DNA of 64,000 nucleotides, taken from NCBI RefSeq assembly GCF_014696135.1, contig NZ_JACJPP010000013.1, positions 1 to 64,000 on the forward strand. Direction: 5' to 3'. Positions within the stretch are counted from its first letter, which is position 1, and each line of letters opens with the position of its first letter. Shown piece by piece: positions 7,863 through 16,991 of the stretch. Made by a program: the position numbers and the translations under genes. Under the pieces are notes generated by a model. The model searched no databases. It worked only from the letters and a program-made list of their open reading frames with translations, and was not told the origin of the DNA. Source of the DNA: Nodosilinea sp. FACHB-141. Its GTDB lineage: Bacteria > Cyanobacteriota > Cyanobacteriia > Phormidesmidales > Phormidesmidaceae.

Positions 7863-8055
7863 AGCCTTTCCTTAACCCAGCCCACCGAGCTTACCGCCCC
7901 ACGGAATTGGAATGCAACAGCGGTAACTTAGCCAGGCCAGTCTCCCCAACTCAGCAGCGGTGATACCGCCACTGCCCCAAACTGGCTACAGTAATAAATA
8001 GAGAGGGATCCCCCTCCACTGTAATCTTGGGCAAAGGCTACCACTACAAAGCAAA

Positions 8056-8835
8056 ATGAACTGGCAAGAGGTCTCCGGTAACTGGATTTTAGTGCCGCCT
8101 AACCCCACGGCGATCGTGCATTTTTTGGGGGGAGCATTTGTGGCAGCTGCCCCCAGTGTCACCTACCAATGGCTGCTAGAAAATCTGGCTCGGCAGGGTT
8201 ATTTGGTGGTAGCAACGCCCTTTATCAACACCTTTGACCATGCAGCTATTGCCCAGGAAGTGCTGGTCACCTTCGGTCAAGCGCTGCGGTATCTCGACAA
8301 GCGAGGGCTAGCTGACTACCGGATGCCCATTTACGGCCTAGGGCACAGCATGGGCTGCAAAGTCCATTTGCTGATCAACAGCCTGTGGGAGGTAGAGCGC
8401 GCTGGCAATATGTATATGAGTTTCAATAACTACCCGGCCCGGCGAGCGATTCCCTTTTTAGAGCAGGTGGTGCAGTTTAACCCTGCCTTCAATATGGAAT
8501 TTACCCCCGACCCTGAGGCTACTCTGGCTTTGGTGCGCGATCGCTATCCCGTGTCCCATAATCTACTCATTAAATTTCGCAGCGATACTATCGACCAAAC
8601 CCGTCCCTTGTCGGAGGTGCTGGTGCGGCGGTTTCCCCAGTCCACTACAGTTCAAATTTTGCAAGGTTCTCACACCACCCCCATTGCCCAAGAGCTAAGC
8701 TGGCAGCCAGGAGAAGCCTTCAGCCCCCTCGATGCTTTGGGGCAATTTATGCGCCAGGAGTTTTATCGAGACCTGACTCACCTACGCCACCATTTGCTGA
8801 CCTGGCTTAATCCTTCGGGTGTAATGGGTCGATAG
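8056..8835 (+). CDS. DUF1350 family protein (alpha/beta hydrolase-like)
   Basis: The 259-residue protein matches the DUF1350 family shared by cyanobacteria and plants: a start NWQEVSGNWILVPP, VHFLGGAFVAAAP resembling an oxyanion loop, GLGHSMGCKVHLL with a GHSMG nucleophile elbow, and a conserved SFNNYPA motif. An Asp/His pair could be in QGSHTTP near residue 205. The function is unknown; a lipase or esterase activity is possible from the fold. The gene is monocistronic, divergent from the preceding hydrolase across 193 bases. Confidence 0.85.
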   Translation: MNWQEVSGNWILVPPNPTAIVHFLGGAFVAAAPSVTYQWLLENLARQGYLVVATPFINTFDHAAIAQEVLVTFGQALRYLDKRGLADYRMPIYGLGHSMGCKVHLLINSLWEVERAGNMYMSFNNYPARRAIPFLEQVVQFNPAFNMEFTPDPEATLALVRDRYPVSHNLLIKFRSDTIDQTRPLSEVLVRRFPQSTTVQILQGSHTTPIAQELSWQPGEAFSPLDALGQFMRQEFYRDLTHLRHHLLTWLNPSGVMGR

Positions 8836-8913
8836 GCGATGTAAAACTCTTGCCCTTAAGGCTTTTGCCAGGGTGGGGTTAGGCCTATGATGCAAAGGTG
8901 AGCTATCTAGCCG

Positions 8914-9348
8914 TTGACTGCTTTGACTTACCAGCACACTAGCCAGATTGAAACCCAAACCGATCCAACGGCGCTAAAGTCAGTACTGGCGTGGTTTGAC
9001 CAGTTTCAAGCAACGCCTATCCCCCACAATATTTGGCTTCAGTGTCAGCTCGCTCTAATTGAGGGATTCACCAACGCGGTGCGCCATGCCCACGCCGGAC
9101 TGCCCCTAGAAACCCCCGTTGGCATTGAAGTGTCGGTAAGCGATCGCACTATCGATATTCGCATTTGGGATCGCGGCCCCGGATTCGATTTGGCCTCAAT
9201 GCTGAGGCACAAAATTAGCGTCAACACCCCTGACTCAGAGGGAGGACGGGGACTGAAGATCATGTATCTCGTCGCCGATCGCCTCACCTATGAACCTGCC
9301 CCCAACCAGGGGAACTGTCTACATCTGCACAAGACCTTTGCCCTATAG
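8914..9348 (+). CDS. Anti-sigma factor-like ATPase (RsbW/HATPase_c_2)
   Basis: The 144-residue GHKL ATPase has only the kinase ATP-binding domain: N-box EGFTNAVRHAH at about 50-60, G1 box DRGPGFD and G2 box GGRGLKIM. Such proteins are serine kinases or anti-sigma factors in partner-switching systems. No anti-anti-sigma gene or PP2C phosphatase is adjacent, but a SigF-type sigma gene lies about 5 kb upstream. A link between them is only inference. The start is a TTG at 8914, chosen because no in-frame ATG precedes the domain. The DUF92 gene follows by 26 bp. Confidence 0.82.
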   Translation: MTALTYQHTSQIETQTDPTALKSVLAWFDQFQATPIPHNIWLQCQLALIEGFTNAVRHAHAGLPLETPVGIEVSVSDRTIDIRIWDRGPGFDLASMLRHKISVNTPDSEGGRGLKIMYLVADRLTYEPAPNQGNCLHLHKTFAL

Positions 9349-9374
9349 GATAACAATGCCTCTAGAGTGACACT

Positions 9375-10196
9375 ATGGCTCTATCTGAAGTTTTCCTAGC
9401 GCTAACCCCATCTGTTCAAGGCTCCGGCCAGCTAACCGACTGGCTCATAGGCGGGCTGGTAAATACCTTGCTGCTGGCGATCGCCTGGCAGTTACCCAAA
9501 AAGCTGCTAACCCCCGCAGGCTACTGCCACGCCTGGGTGCTAGGGGTAATCATTTGGGGCTGTCTAGGCTGGCGAGGCTACATCGTGATGATTACTTACT
9601 TTCTGGCCGGGACAGCGGTTACCCGCTTAGGTAAAAGCCGCAAGGAGGCGGCCGGCATTGCCGAGGGGCGATCGGGGGTGAGAGGGCCAGAGAATGTATG
9701 GGGCTCTGCCCTAGCGGCGGCGGTCTGTGCTGGGGCGATTGCAATTCTCAGCGTAACCGCTAGCCCTGCCAGCCAAGCCCTCTGGCTGCCCTTGCTGGCG
9801 CTGGCCTACGTCAGCAGCCTCAGCACCAAACTCTCCGACACCACCGCCAGTGAGGTGGGCAAAGCCTACGGTCGCCATACCTTTCTGATTACCTCGCTCA
9901 AGCCAGTACCAGCTGGGACCGAAGGAGCCGTTAGCTTAGAGGGCACCCTAGCTGGAGTAGCTGGGTCGGTGGTGATGGCGCTGGTGGGCTGGGCCGTGGG
10001 GTTTCTTAACCTCTGGGGCATCATCATTTGTCTGGTGGCGGCCTTTGTAGCAACCACTGTAGAAAGTCTCATTGGAGCCACACTGCAAACCCGCATACCG
10101 TGGTTAACCAATGAAGTCGTCAACGGTATGAACACTACTCTTGGTGCCCTGATTGGACTCTTGTTGGGCTTAGCAGTGGCACAGATAAACCAGTGA
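9375..10196 (+). CDS. DUF92 family membrane protein (VTE6-like)
   Basis: The 273-residue polytopic membrane protein belongs to DUF92/TIGR00297: an N-terminal helix pair, ITYFLAGTAVTRLGKS, a conserved RSGVRGPENVWGSALAAA, SDTTASEVGKAYGR and TEGAVSLEGTLAG. The plant member VTE6 is a phytyl-phosphate kinase that makes phytyl diphosphate for tocopherol synthesis, and this may be the cyanobacterial equivalent for phytol salvage (family knowledge plus inference). It follows the anti-sigma-like gene closely and may be cotranscribed. Confidence 0.83.
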   Translation: MALSEVFLALTPSVQGSGQLTDWLIGGLVNTLLLAIAWQLPKKLLTPAGYCHAWVLGVIIWGCLGWRGYIVMITYFLAGTAVTRLGKSRKEAAGIAEGRSGVRGPENVWGSALAAAVCAGAIAILSVTASPASQALWLPLLALAYVSSLSTKLSDTTASEVGKAYGRHTFLITSLKPVPAGTEGAVSLEGTLAGVAGSVVMALVGWAVGFLNLWGIIICLVAAFVATTVESLIGATLQTRIPWLTNEVVNGMNTTLGALIGLLLGLAVAQINQ

Positions 10197-10543
10197 TGGC
10201 GATCGCGGCTAGAATTCCGTAGGTTTACAGATGATTTGTTTAAACTTCCTGCTGGGGGCATCAGACTAAGACGCTACCCCTCCCACAGGCATCTACCGAA
10301 ATCCGGAAAGTTTTAGGAATTTTTATACAATCCTCACAAACTTTTGTCTTGAGTTTGGAAAAGTTCCGTGAATTTTCGTAATCCTAAATTCCGTGGGTCC
10401 TCTGTCGATGGTCACCGCCAGCTTCAGCCTTAATAGATTTAGGCTGGAGCTATGTTGTAGAGCAGGCCTAAGTCATCAATGTTGTTTAGGGAGCGTCTAA
10501 CCCTCAGGTTATTTATATACCTGAGGACACAACGATAACTGTT
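10197..10543. other. Intergenic region, no gene seen
   Basis: This 347-base gap precedes the 66-residue peptide gene. The middle is AT-rich, with TTCCGT occurring near 10214, 10366 and 10388 in different contexts. No frame longer than a few tens of codons looks coding. It probably contains the peptide gene promoter and leader. Confidence 0.5.
10502..10526 (+). promoter_or_regulatory. Inverted repeat in leader of small peptide gene
   Basis: An 8-bp perfect stem (CCTCAGGT with ACCTGAGG) encloses a 9-base AT-rich spacer, ending 17 bases before the ATG at 10544. It could be an operator half-site pair or a leader hairpin that affects translation. Nothing else in the sequence tells which. Confidence 0.4.
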
Positions 10544-10744
10544 ATGCAAACTTCACTAGAGCACACGGTTCGTTCTTACCCCTCGGTTCTTGCTATTGGA
10601 GCGATATCGCTAGCTATTTTGATCGTTTTTCAAGCCCTCGACACAGGGTCAGCAGCTAGCGCCAAAAGCCGAGACGAATTTCCAGGCCGACGCCAGGGTG
10701 GCGGCACCCACTGGGTGACTCCGATGCAACCTAGCGACAACTAG
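10544..10744 (+). CDS. Small single-pass membrane peptide, uncharacterised
   Basis: The 66-residue protein has one hydrophobic helix at about 15-31 (VLAIGAISLAILIVF) and a short polar tail with SRDEFPGRRQGGGTHW. The PGRRxGGGT motif resembles one I remember from the N-terminus of the cyanobacterial DUF928 family, but the rest of that domain is absent. It may be an independent small secreted or membrane peptide, or a truncated relative. It has its own leader hairpin and a strong downstream hairpin, so it appears to be a genuine short transcription unit. Confidence 0.6.
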   Translation: MQTSLEHTVRSYPSVLAIGAISLAILIVFQALDTGSAASAKSRDEFPGRRQGGGTHWVTPMQPSDN

Positions 10745-11078
10745 TGCAGAACAATCGCCCCGTGCCATCTATGGCGACGGCGGAGGCACATTAGCAATAG
10801 AGATATTGAAATCAAATATCAATCAAAGGCGGCAGTCCCTATATTTGGGACTGCCGCCTTTGACTTGTATTACAAAAGCCAAAGCCATCATCACCATCAG
10901 CCTTTGTTAGGCTACAGGGGCGATCGCAAGCAACTACCCGACAAGAGCTACACAGATCGATCTGGGCATGCTTAACAAATGTCCTTCACCTCAGTTGGCG
11001 TTCTAAGGTTAGGGCACTGGGTGTGCTACCTGAGAGATTCTTCGTCATTTAGTTTCTGTCTTCAAAGGCCCAGCGATT
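10745..11078. other. Intergenic region before the c-di-GMP enzyme
   Basis: This 334-base gap holds the hairpin at 10823-10863 and a stretch of AAAGCC-type repeats near 10873-10905 (AAAAGCCAAAGCCATCATC and CAGCCTTTG). A 92-codon frame at 10979 overlaps the start of the following gene and does not look real. No riboswitch was recognised. Confidence 0.5.
10823..10863 (+). terminator. Strong hairpin terminator after small peptide gene
   Basis: A 17-bp perfect stem (TCAAAGGCGGCAGTCCC with its complement) encloses a 7-base AT-rich loop. It has no long T-run after the stem, but the stem ends in an A/T-rich base. It sits 79 bases beyond the stop of the peptide gene and probably terminates it. Confidence 0.7.
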
Positions 11079-13625
11079 GTGAAAGCGACGCTCAACAGAA
11101 TAAACCACCGACTGCGGCGCCGGGTGGTTCCCCAAGTGCTTCACTGGTGGGGAGCGACCCCACTGACCACCGGAGGCAAGATTGTACTGTTGGCCAGTTT
11201 AGTGGCCAGTGCCCTAGTGACCAGCGCCAAAGTATTGACCGTTTTAGAACCGGCTGAGCTCTTTCTCTTCGACCATCTGGTGCGAACGCGCCCTAGCCAA
11301 GACCTCGACCCTCGCATGACAATTGTGGGCATTACCGAGGCAGATATTCGCCAGTACGGCTGGCCCCTCAGTGACGAGCTATTAGCCGATGTCATTCAAA
11401 CTCTGCAAGTTCATACCCCAAGGGTGATAGGGCTAGACCTCTACCGCAGCACGCTGAGTCCGTCTGGGTCGGCTGACCTGATCGAAGCCTTAGCCGCCCC
11501 CAACCTGATGGCCATTATGAATGTGGGCAGTACCCAGGGCCAGGGCGAAGTGCCTCCTCCGCCCACCGTTGAGCCAGAGCGGGTCGGCTTCAACGATTTT
11601 CCCATCGATTCTGACGGCATTATCCGCCGCAACTTGGTTTTCGTGCGCAGTCCTGACGGTGGCTACTATTCCTTCGCCCTGCGGGTAGTTATGGCCTACG
11701 AGGGCTATGCATCCGAGGCTTTAACTGCTGAGGCAAATCACCTCTACCTGGGCGATCGGGCTATTCCAGTGCTCTCTGCCCGCGATGGTGGCTACCAAAA
11801 CGTAGACAGCAGAGGCTACCAAATTTTGCTGCGCTATCACGCTGACCAGATGCCAGCTCGCCACATCTCCATTAGCCAAGTACTCAGCAAGCAGTTTGAT
11901 CCAGCCTGGATTGACGATAATATTGTCCTCATTGGCACCACCGCCGCCAGCCTCAAAGACCGCTTCTACACACCCTTCAGCTTCGATCAAGACGGCGAAC
12001 CGACCATGCCTGGGGTAGTCATCCACGGGCAGATGGTGCGCCAGCTGCTTGATATTCTTACCGGACAGCCCGCCAGCTACCGATTTCTGCCGCCCTGGGC
12101 CGAAGGATTTTGGCTTTGGAGCTGGTGTTTAGCCGCCAGCACCCTAGTTTGGGTCGTTAAGGGCCCTAGCGAGCTGCTGCTGACCTCCGGACTACTCTTG
12201 GGAGGCCTAGGAGTAGTTGGCTGGCTAGGGGTTAATGGATTAGTGTGGCTCCCCCTAGCCGAGCCGGCCTTAGGAATGGTAACTGCAGCAGCAGTGGTTT
12301 TAGCTTACAAGCTGCTCTACCGCACCACCCATGACTCCCTCACCGGCCTGCCCAACCGTGAAGCCTTTATCAATACTATTCAGCAGGCTCTCTACCACCG
12401 ACAAAATCCCGATCAGCCTGTGATAGTGGCGTTTATGGGTATCGATCGCTTCAAAGTAATCAACGAAAGTCTGGGGCACCAGGTGGGTGACGAGGTGCTG
12501 CAAATGATGGCTGGGCGACTGGTGCAGCACATACCTCCGGAGGCTCAAGTAGCCCGGGTAGGAGGCGATGAGTTTGCCCTGCTACTCACTCAGCTCTCTA
12601 GCACCGCTGCTGGAGAACTGATGGATCAGCTCCAATACGTCCTTTCAGAACCTCTCACCCTGCATGGCCAAAAATTGCCCAGCACCCTCAGCATTGGGGT
12701 AGCTATCAGCCAGCCGGGGTTAGAGCACAAACCGGCCGATCTGCTGCGCGACGCCCATACCGCCATGTACCGAGCCAAGGCCTTGGGCAAGTCGCGATTT
12801 GAGGTATTTGCTGCTGGCATGCTAACCGAAGCAGTCAACCGCCTTCAGCTCGAAAGCGACTTAATTAGCGCTCTTGACAACCACGAGTTTTTGCTTTACT
12901 ACCAGCCAATCATCAATCTCAAAACGGGAGCACTGGCTGGATTTGAAGCTCTAGTGCGATGGCACCAGAAAGATCGAGGCTTTGTTCTGCCCAGTGCATT
13001 CATTCCAGCAGCAGAGGAAACCGGACTAATCATGGCCTTAGGGCAGTGGATTTTTCGCGAGGCCTGTCAGCAACTGCACCAGTGGCACACCTTACTGCCC
13101 CAATATCGCCACCTGACTATGAGCATCAATCTCTCTAATCGTCAGTTTGGTCAAACTGATCTGGTCAGTCAAATCGAAGCCGCCTTAAAAGAAACTCAGG
13201 TTGACGGCCACTGCATTCGACTCGAAATTACCGAGAGCATGGTGATGGGCGATGTGGATGCTGCGATCGACCTGATGCTCAAGCTCAAGTCTTTAGACCT
13301 AAAGCTGGCTATTGATGACTTTGGGACTGGCTATTCGTCCCTCAGCTATTTGCACCGATTTCCTATGGATACTCTGAAGGTGGATAAGTCCTTCGTAGGG
13401 CGCTTAGAGAAAAGCAACGAAGATCGAGCCATTATCAACACTATCTTGACCCTCGGGCAAAAACTTGGCATGGAGGTGGTGGCTGAGGGAGTAGAAACCG
13501 CCACCCAGGTCGCCATGCTACAGCAGGAGGGATGCGACTATGGTCAGGGCTATTTTTTTGCCAAGCCTTTACCGGCCGATGAGGCTTTGAACTTACTCCG
13601 GCAGCACCAGCCCCTTGGGTGCTAA
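11079..13625 (+). CDS. CHASE2-GGDEF-EAL c-di-GMP signalling protein
   Basis: This 848-residue protein begins with a GTG. A transmembrane helix (about 32-52) is followed by an extracytoplasmic CHASE2 sensor domain to about 330, three closely spaced helices to about 420, a GGDEF domain (DSLTGLPNR, then RVGGDEFALL) and an EAL domain (GFEALVRW, later DDFGTGYSSLSYL and EGVET). Both catalytic signatures look intact, so it may make and degrade c-di-GMP, with the balance set by CHASE2. No PAS domain or separate response regulator is linked. Likely outputs are motility, biofilm or phototaxis (family knowledge). Confidence 0.93.
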   Translation: MKATLNRINHRLRRRVVPQVLHWWGATPLTTGGKIVLLASLVASALVTSAKVLTVLEPAELFLFDHLVRTRPSQDLDPRMTIVGITEADIRQYGWPLSDELLADVIQTLQVHTPRVIGLDLYRSTLSPSGSADLIEALAAPNLMAIMNVGSTQGQGEVPPPPTVEPERVGFNDFPIDSDGIIRRNLVFVRSPDGGYYSFALRVVMAYEGYASEALTAEANHLYLGDRAIPVLSARDGGYQNVDSRGYQILLRYHADQMPARHISISQVLSKQFDPAWIDDNIVLIGTTAASLKDRFYTPFSFDQDGEPTMPGVVIHGQMVRQLLDILTGQPASYRFLPPWAEGFWLWSWCLAASTLVWVVKGPSELLLTSGLLLGGLGVVGWLGVNGLVWLPLAEPALGMVTAAAVVLAYKLLYRTTHDSLTGLPNREAFINTIQQALYHRQNPDQPVIVAFMGIDRFKVINESLGHQVGDEVLQMMAGRLVQHIPPEAQVARVGGDEFALLLTQLSSTAAGELMDQLQYVLSEPLTLHGQKLPSTLSIGVAISQPGLEHKPADLLRDAHTAMYRAKALGKSRFEVFAAGMLTEAVNRLQLESDLISALDNHEFLLYYQPIINLKTGALAGFEALVRWHQKDRGFVLPSAFIPAAEETGLIMALGQWIFREACQQLHQWHTLLPQYRHLTMSINLSNRQFGQTDLVSQIEAALKETQVDGHCIRLEITESMVMGDVDAAIDLMLKLKSLDLKLAIDDFGTGYSSLSYLHRFPMDTLKVDKSFVGRLEKSNEDRAIINTILTLGQKLGMEVVAEGVETATQVAMLQQEGCDYGQGYFFAKPLPADEALNLLRQHQPLGC

Positions 13626-13717
13626 ATCTTTGGCTTGGGGGTCATACTACCTCCCAGATCTTAGATAGAGCAGCTACTTACAACTGCTCCATGACGTAAA
13701 CCAGCGGCCGCTTCTAT

Positions 13718-13746
13718 TGCCAAAGCCCTGTGTTGGGGCTTTGGCA
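13718..13746 (+). terminator. Hairpin after the c-di-GMP enzyme
   Basis: An 11-bp perfect stem (TGCCAAAGCCC with GGGCTTTGGCA) encloses a 7-base loop, 93 bases after the stop. No T-run follows, so it may be a terminator of moderate strength or a processing signal. Confidence 0.5.
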
Positions 13747-13908
13747 GAATCCTTATTCTGACCTATTAACTTCCATTCTCAACTGGTCTACAATGATCCC
13801 GATAGCAACCGCATATTTTCCTTCAACTTCAACAAAAACATATTTGTTCAGCGGTTCCGCTCAGGAATCGGCCTGGAGAGTTAGTTAAATTCCTTCATTG
13901 ATTTATAG

Positions 13909-14277
13909 ATGCCGATGTCTGTTGGCGAAGCCACGTTTAGAACAGCTGTGCTTGAGTCAGAACTCCCCGTACTGGTTCATTTTTGGGCTCCTTGGTGTGG
14001 GCTCTGCAAGCTCATTATCCCAGTGTTGCAAAGCTTTCAGGCTGAGTGGGAGGGCCATATTAAGCTAGTCGATGTTAATGCCGATGAAAACTTGCGTCTA
14101 GCCAACGCTTACCGGCTCTCAAACCTGCCGACGCTGCTGATATTTGAGCAGGGCGAGGTGCGTCAACGAGTAGAGTCATTTCGCGGCAAGGATGATCTAC
14201 GGCTGGTACTTGACGCCTTTATGCGCAAACGAGAGTTGACCTACGATATTCCCCGACTGGTACGTATCTATCCCTAG
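13909..14277 (+). CDS. Atypical cyanobacterial thioredoxin, WCGLC active site
   Basis: The 122-residue thioredoxin-fold protein has FWAPWCGLCK (Cys30 and Cys33) in place of WCGPC and a cis-proline loop NLPTLLIFEQG. A C-terminal extension (MRKRELTYDIPRLVRIYP) goes beyond the usual end. I remember the TrxC class of cyanobacterial thioredoxins as having a WCGLC site; the assignment to that class is likely but not certain. Replacing Pro with Leu generally changes redox potential and stability. The ATG at 13909 and one at 13915 are both possible. The gene is monocistronic. Confidence 0.84.
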   Translation: MPMSVGEATFRTAVLESELPVLVHFWAPWCGLCKLIIPVLQSFQAEWEGHIKLVDVNADENLRLANAYRLSNLPTLLIFEQGEVRQRVESFRGKDDLRLVLDAFMRKRELTYDIPRLVRIYP

Positions 14278-14336
14278 CCCTCAATGACAGAACAGTGCTC
14301 CATCCAGCTGTAGCAGTCTGCTTTGATGTTGTCGGG

Positions 14337-15470
14337 CTAACTGTCAGCAGGCAGGTCCAAATAGCCCTCTAACAGCAGATCATCTCCTAGGAGACGCCAA
14401 CTAGTGCGCTTCAAGGCCAGGGCCTGACCCATGTTCTGAAGGCCCAAGTCACCAATAGGGCTTGGGGCAGCTACACCGCCTATCAGCTTAGGAGCCACAA
14501 AGGCCCAAAGCTTATCGATGACGCCATCTCGGATAGCCTGGGCTGCCAGAAAGCCGCCGCATTCCCACAGCACTGTGGCGCAGCCGCGCTGGTAAAGGTG
14601 CTCCGTGACTAACCGAGGGGCGAGTGCCGGTAGCGTGACGACATCTACTCCCCTGGTGGCTAAAGCCTGTCGATGTGCTGGGTCGGCATCAGGTCCAGTA
14701 AAAACTGTAGTTGGTGCGTCTTCCGTACGCCACAGGTTGGCCTCAGGGGGAAGTTCGAGGCGCCGGCTCATGACAACCCGCAGAGGGTTATGGGGGCTAT
14801 GACCATGGCTAGTTAAGCGAGGGTTGTCGTGACGAACGGTGTTGCCGCCAACAACTACCGCATCGCAGGTGGCGCGCAGCTGGTGTACGGCAGCGCGAGC
14901 TGTGGGCCCTGTTACCCAAGCACTGTGGCCGCTGACGGCGGCAATCTTGCCGTCTAAGGTCATGGCATACTTCAGCAGGCCTAGGGGGCGCTGGCGAGTT
15001 ATTCGCTGCACGAAGGCCTCATTGAGTTGTCGGCAGGCTTCTTCTTCAACTCCAACGATGACCTCAAGACCGGCCTGGCGAAGCCGCTGAATGCCTGAGC
15101 CCGACACCCTGGGATCGGGATCGACCATCCCGACGCATACCCGACGCACACCCGCTCGGATCACCGCTTCTGTACAGGGGGGAGTGCGCCCAGTGTGATT
15201 ACAGGGTTCTAGGTTGACATAGAGGGTGGCGTCTTGGGCACGGGCTCCGGCCTGAGCTAGGGCAAACACCTCAGCGTGGGGTTGCCCAGCTTGTGGATGA
15301 AAACCTTCTCCAACCACTAAACCCTGCTGCAATACCACACACCCCACCATTGGATTAGGAGCTGTTTGACCGGCCGCGAGCCGAGCCAGTTCTAGGCAGC
15401 GCTGCATCCAACGAGTGTGCTCGTCTCTGGGGATAGACGAGCCAGTAGAAGTAAGAGATGAATCGAGCAC
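14337..15470 (-). CDS. ribD: Bifunctional riboflavin deaminase/reductase
   Basis: The 377-residue RibD has an N-terminal cytidine-deaminase-like domain with zinc motif HAEVFAL and PCNHTGRTPPC, converting 2,5-diamino-6-ribosylamino-pyrimidinone phosphate. The C-terminal reductase domain starts around residue 155 (LLKYAMTLDGKIA, VVGGNTVRHDNPRLT, LWECGGFLAAQAI). Together they carry out two consecutive steps of riboflavin synthesis. The start codon is GTG at 15470. It is divergent from the aminotransferase gene, with 126 bases between. No other rib genes are adjacent. Confidence 0.94.
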   Translation of the reverse strand: MLDSSLTSTGSSIPRDEHTRWMQRCLELARLAAGQTAPNPMVGCVVLQQGLVVGEGFHPQAGQPHAEVFALAQAGARAQDATLYVNLEPCNHTGRTPPCTEAVIRAGVRRVCVGMVDPDPRVSGSGIQRLRQAGLEVIVGVEEEACRQLNEAFVQRITRQRPLGLLKYAMTLDGKIAAVSGHSAWVTGPTARAAVHQLRATCDAVVVGGNTVRHDNPRLTSHGHSPHNPLRVVMSRRLELPPEANLWRTEDAPTTVFTGPDADPAHRQALATRGVDVVTLPALAPRLVTEHLYQRGCATVLWECGGFLAAQAIRDGVIDKLWAFVAPKLIGGVAAPSPIGDLGLQNMGQALALKRTSWRLLGDDLLLEGYLDLPADS

Positions 15471-15596
15471 GGGAAACTCCTAGACCACAGGGCCATGGGT
15501 AGATTGGGCAGGGGCAGCGATCGCCCTTTAGGCAGCACCTAACACGGCCGTGGGGTTAGGGTAAACTAGGCCTATCCACTAGGTGAGTGTGAGCGA

Positions 15597-16754
15597 GTGA
15601 GTGTAATTCCTCCTGTTGATCTTACGGAGCAGTTTCGAGCAATTCAATCTGATGTGAATGCTGCCGTGGCCGAGGTGCTAGCCTCTGGACAATACATCAA
15701 TGGACCTGTCGTCGAAACCTTTACCCAAGCCTTTGGAGACTATGTAGGCACGAAGCACTGTATTGGGTGCAACTCTGGCACGGACGCTTTGTACCTGGCT
15801 TTGCGGGCTTTGAACATTGGCCCTGGCGATGAGGTAATTACTTCGCCCTTTACGTTTATTGCCACCGCGGAAGCGATTAGTGCCGTGGGGGCAACGCCAG
15901 TGTTTGTCGATATTGACCTCGACACCTTCAATATAGATGTGGCCAAAATTGAGGCCGCTGTTAGCGATCGCACCCGGGCCATTATGCCCGTGCACCTGTT
16001 TGGTCGACCCGTAGATATGGGGCCAATCATGGATTTAGCTGCCCGCTACGACCTCACGATGATCGAAGACTGTGCCCAAGCCACTGGCGCGGAGTGGATG
16101 GGGCAGCAGGTCGGTCGGATTGGGCAAGTGGGCTGCTTTAGCTTCTTTCCCACAAAAAACTTGGGGGGCTGTGGCGACGGCGGGGCCCTGACGACCAACG
16201 ACGACAATCTAGCTGCTACTGCCCGGATGCTGAGTGAACACGGCAGTCGGGTGAAGTATCACCACGAGGCCATTGGCGTTAACAGCCGTCTCGACTCGGT
16301 GCAGGCCGCAATTTTGGCCATTAAACTACGCCACCTCGATCGCTGGAACCAGCAGCGATCGCAGGTAGCCGATCGCTACTACCACCTGCTAGCTTCAGTC
16401 ACCGAAGTCGTGCGACCTCTGCCTGTAACCTTTGGCCGCTCGGTGTGGAACCAGTACACTCTGCGTCTACCCCAGGCCACCGCTGAAGGCCAAGAGCGCA
16501 ACCAGGTACAGCAGCTGATGCGAGAGGCCGGAGTGATCTGCATGGTGTACTACCCACTGCCTCTGCACCTACAGCCCGTTTACCGTAGCCTGGGTTATCA
16601 GCCAGGCGATCTTCCCCAGGCAGAAGCTGCGGCCCAGCAGGTGTTGTCATTGCCCATGTTCCCCGAACTGGGGGAAGCGGCTCAGGATCAGGTGGTGCAA
16701 ACGTTAAAATCTGTGTTGGCCGAGGTAGGACTTAAGGCTGCCCAGTACTGCTAA
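15597..16754 (+). CDS. DegT/DnrJ/EryC1/StrS-family aminotransferase
   Basis: The 385-residue PLP enzyme begins with GTG. It has CIGCNSGTDALYLAL, DEVITSPFTFIATAEA, EDCAQATGA and the PLP-lysine motif FFPTKNLGGCGDGG (Lys in the middle), all diagnostic of sugar aminotransferases that act on keto-sugar nucleotides. It probably makes an amino sugar for a surface polysaccharide, lipopolysaccharide or glycan. No other nucleotide-sugar gene is nearby; a WecG-type glycosyltransferase lies 17 kb away. The exact substrate is unknown. Confidence 0.9.
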   Translation: MSVIPPVDLTEQFRAIQSDVNAAVAEVLASGQYINGPVVETFTQAFGDYVGTKHCIGCNSGTDALYLALRALNIGPGDEVITSPFTFIATAEAISAVGATPVFVDIDLDTFNIDVAKIEAAVSDRTRAIMPVHLFGRPVDMGPIMDLAARYDLTMIEDCAQATGAEWMGQQVGRIGQVGCFSFFPTKNLGGCGDGGALTTNDDNLAATARMLSEHGSRVKYHHEAIGVNSRLDSVQAAILAIKLRHLDRWNQQRSQVADRYYHLLASVTEVVRPLPVTFGRSVWNQYTLRLPQATAEGQERNQVQQLMREAGVICMVYYPLPLHLQPVYRSLGYQPGDLPQAEAAAQQVLSLPMFPELGEAAQDQVVQTLKSVLAEVGLKAAQYC

Positions 16755-16991
16755 CCCCGCTGCCACAATCTACTGGCCAAAATTCCGACGAGCCTTTGAA
16801 TCTCTCACTGGGCTTAGTCGGATTTGTTTGTAGTTTTATATACTATATTTAAGGTAGATTAACCCAGCTTAGGGGTTCTCGATCGCCGCTTGTCTCAACG
16901 TGCTATTTGCCCGTTGATGGCATTCCTAAACCAGCGATAGCCCCACCCGCTAGGGCAGCACCGCACAGTAATGTAAGGGGCAGGTGGCATA

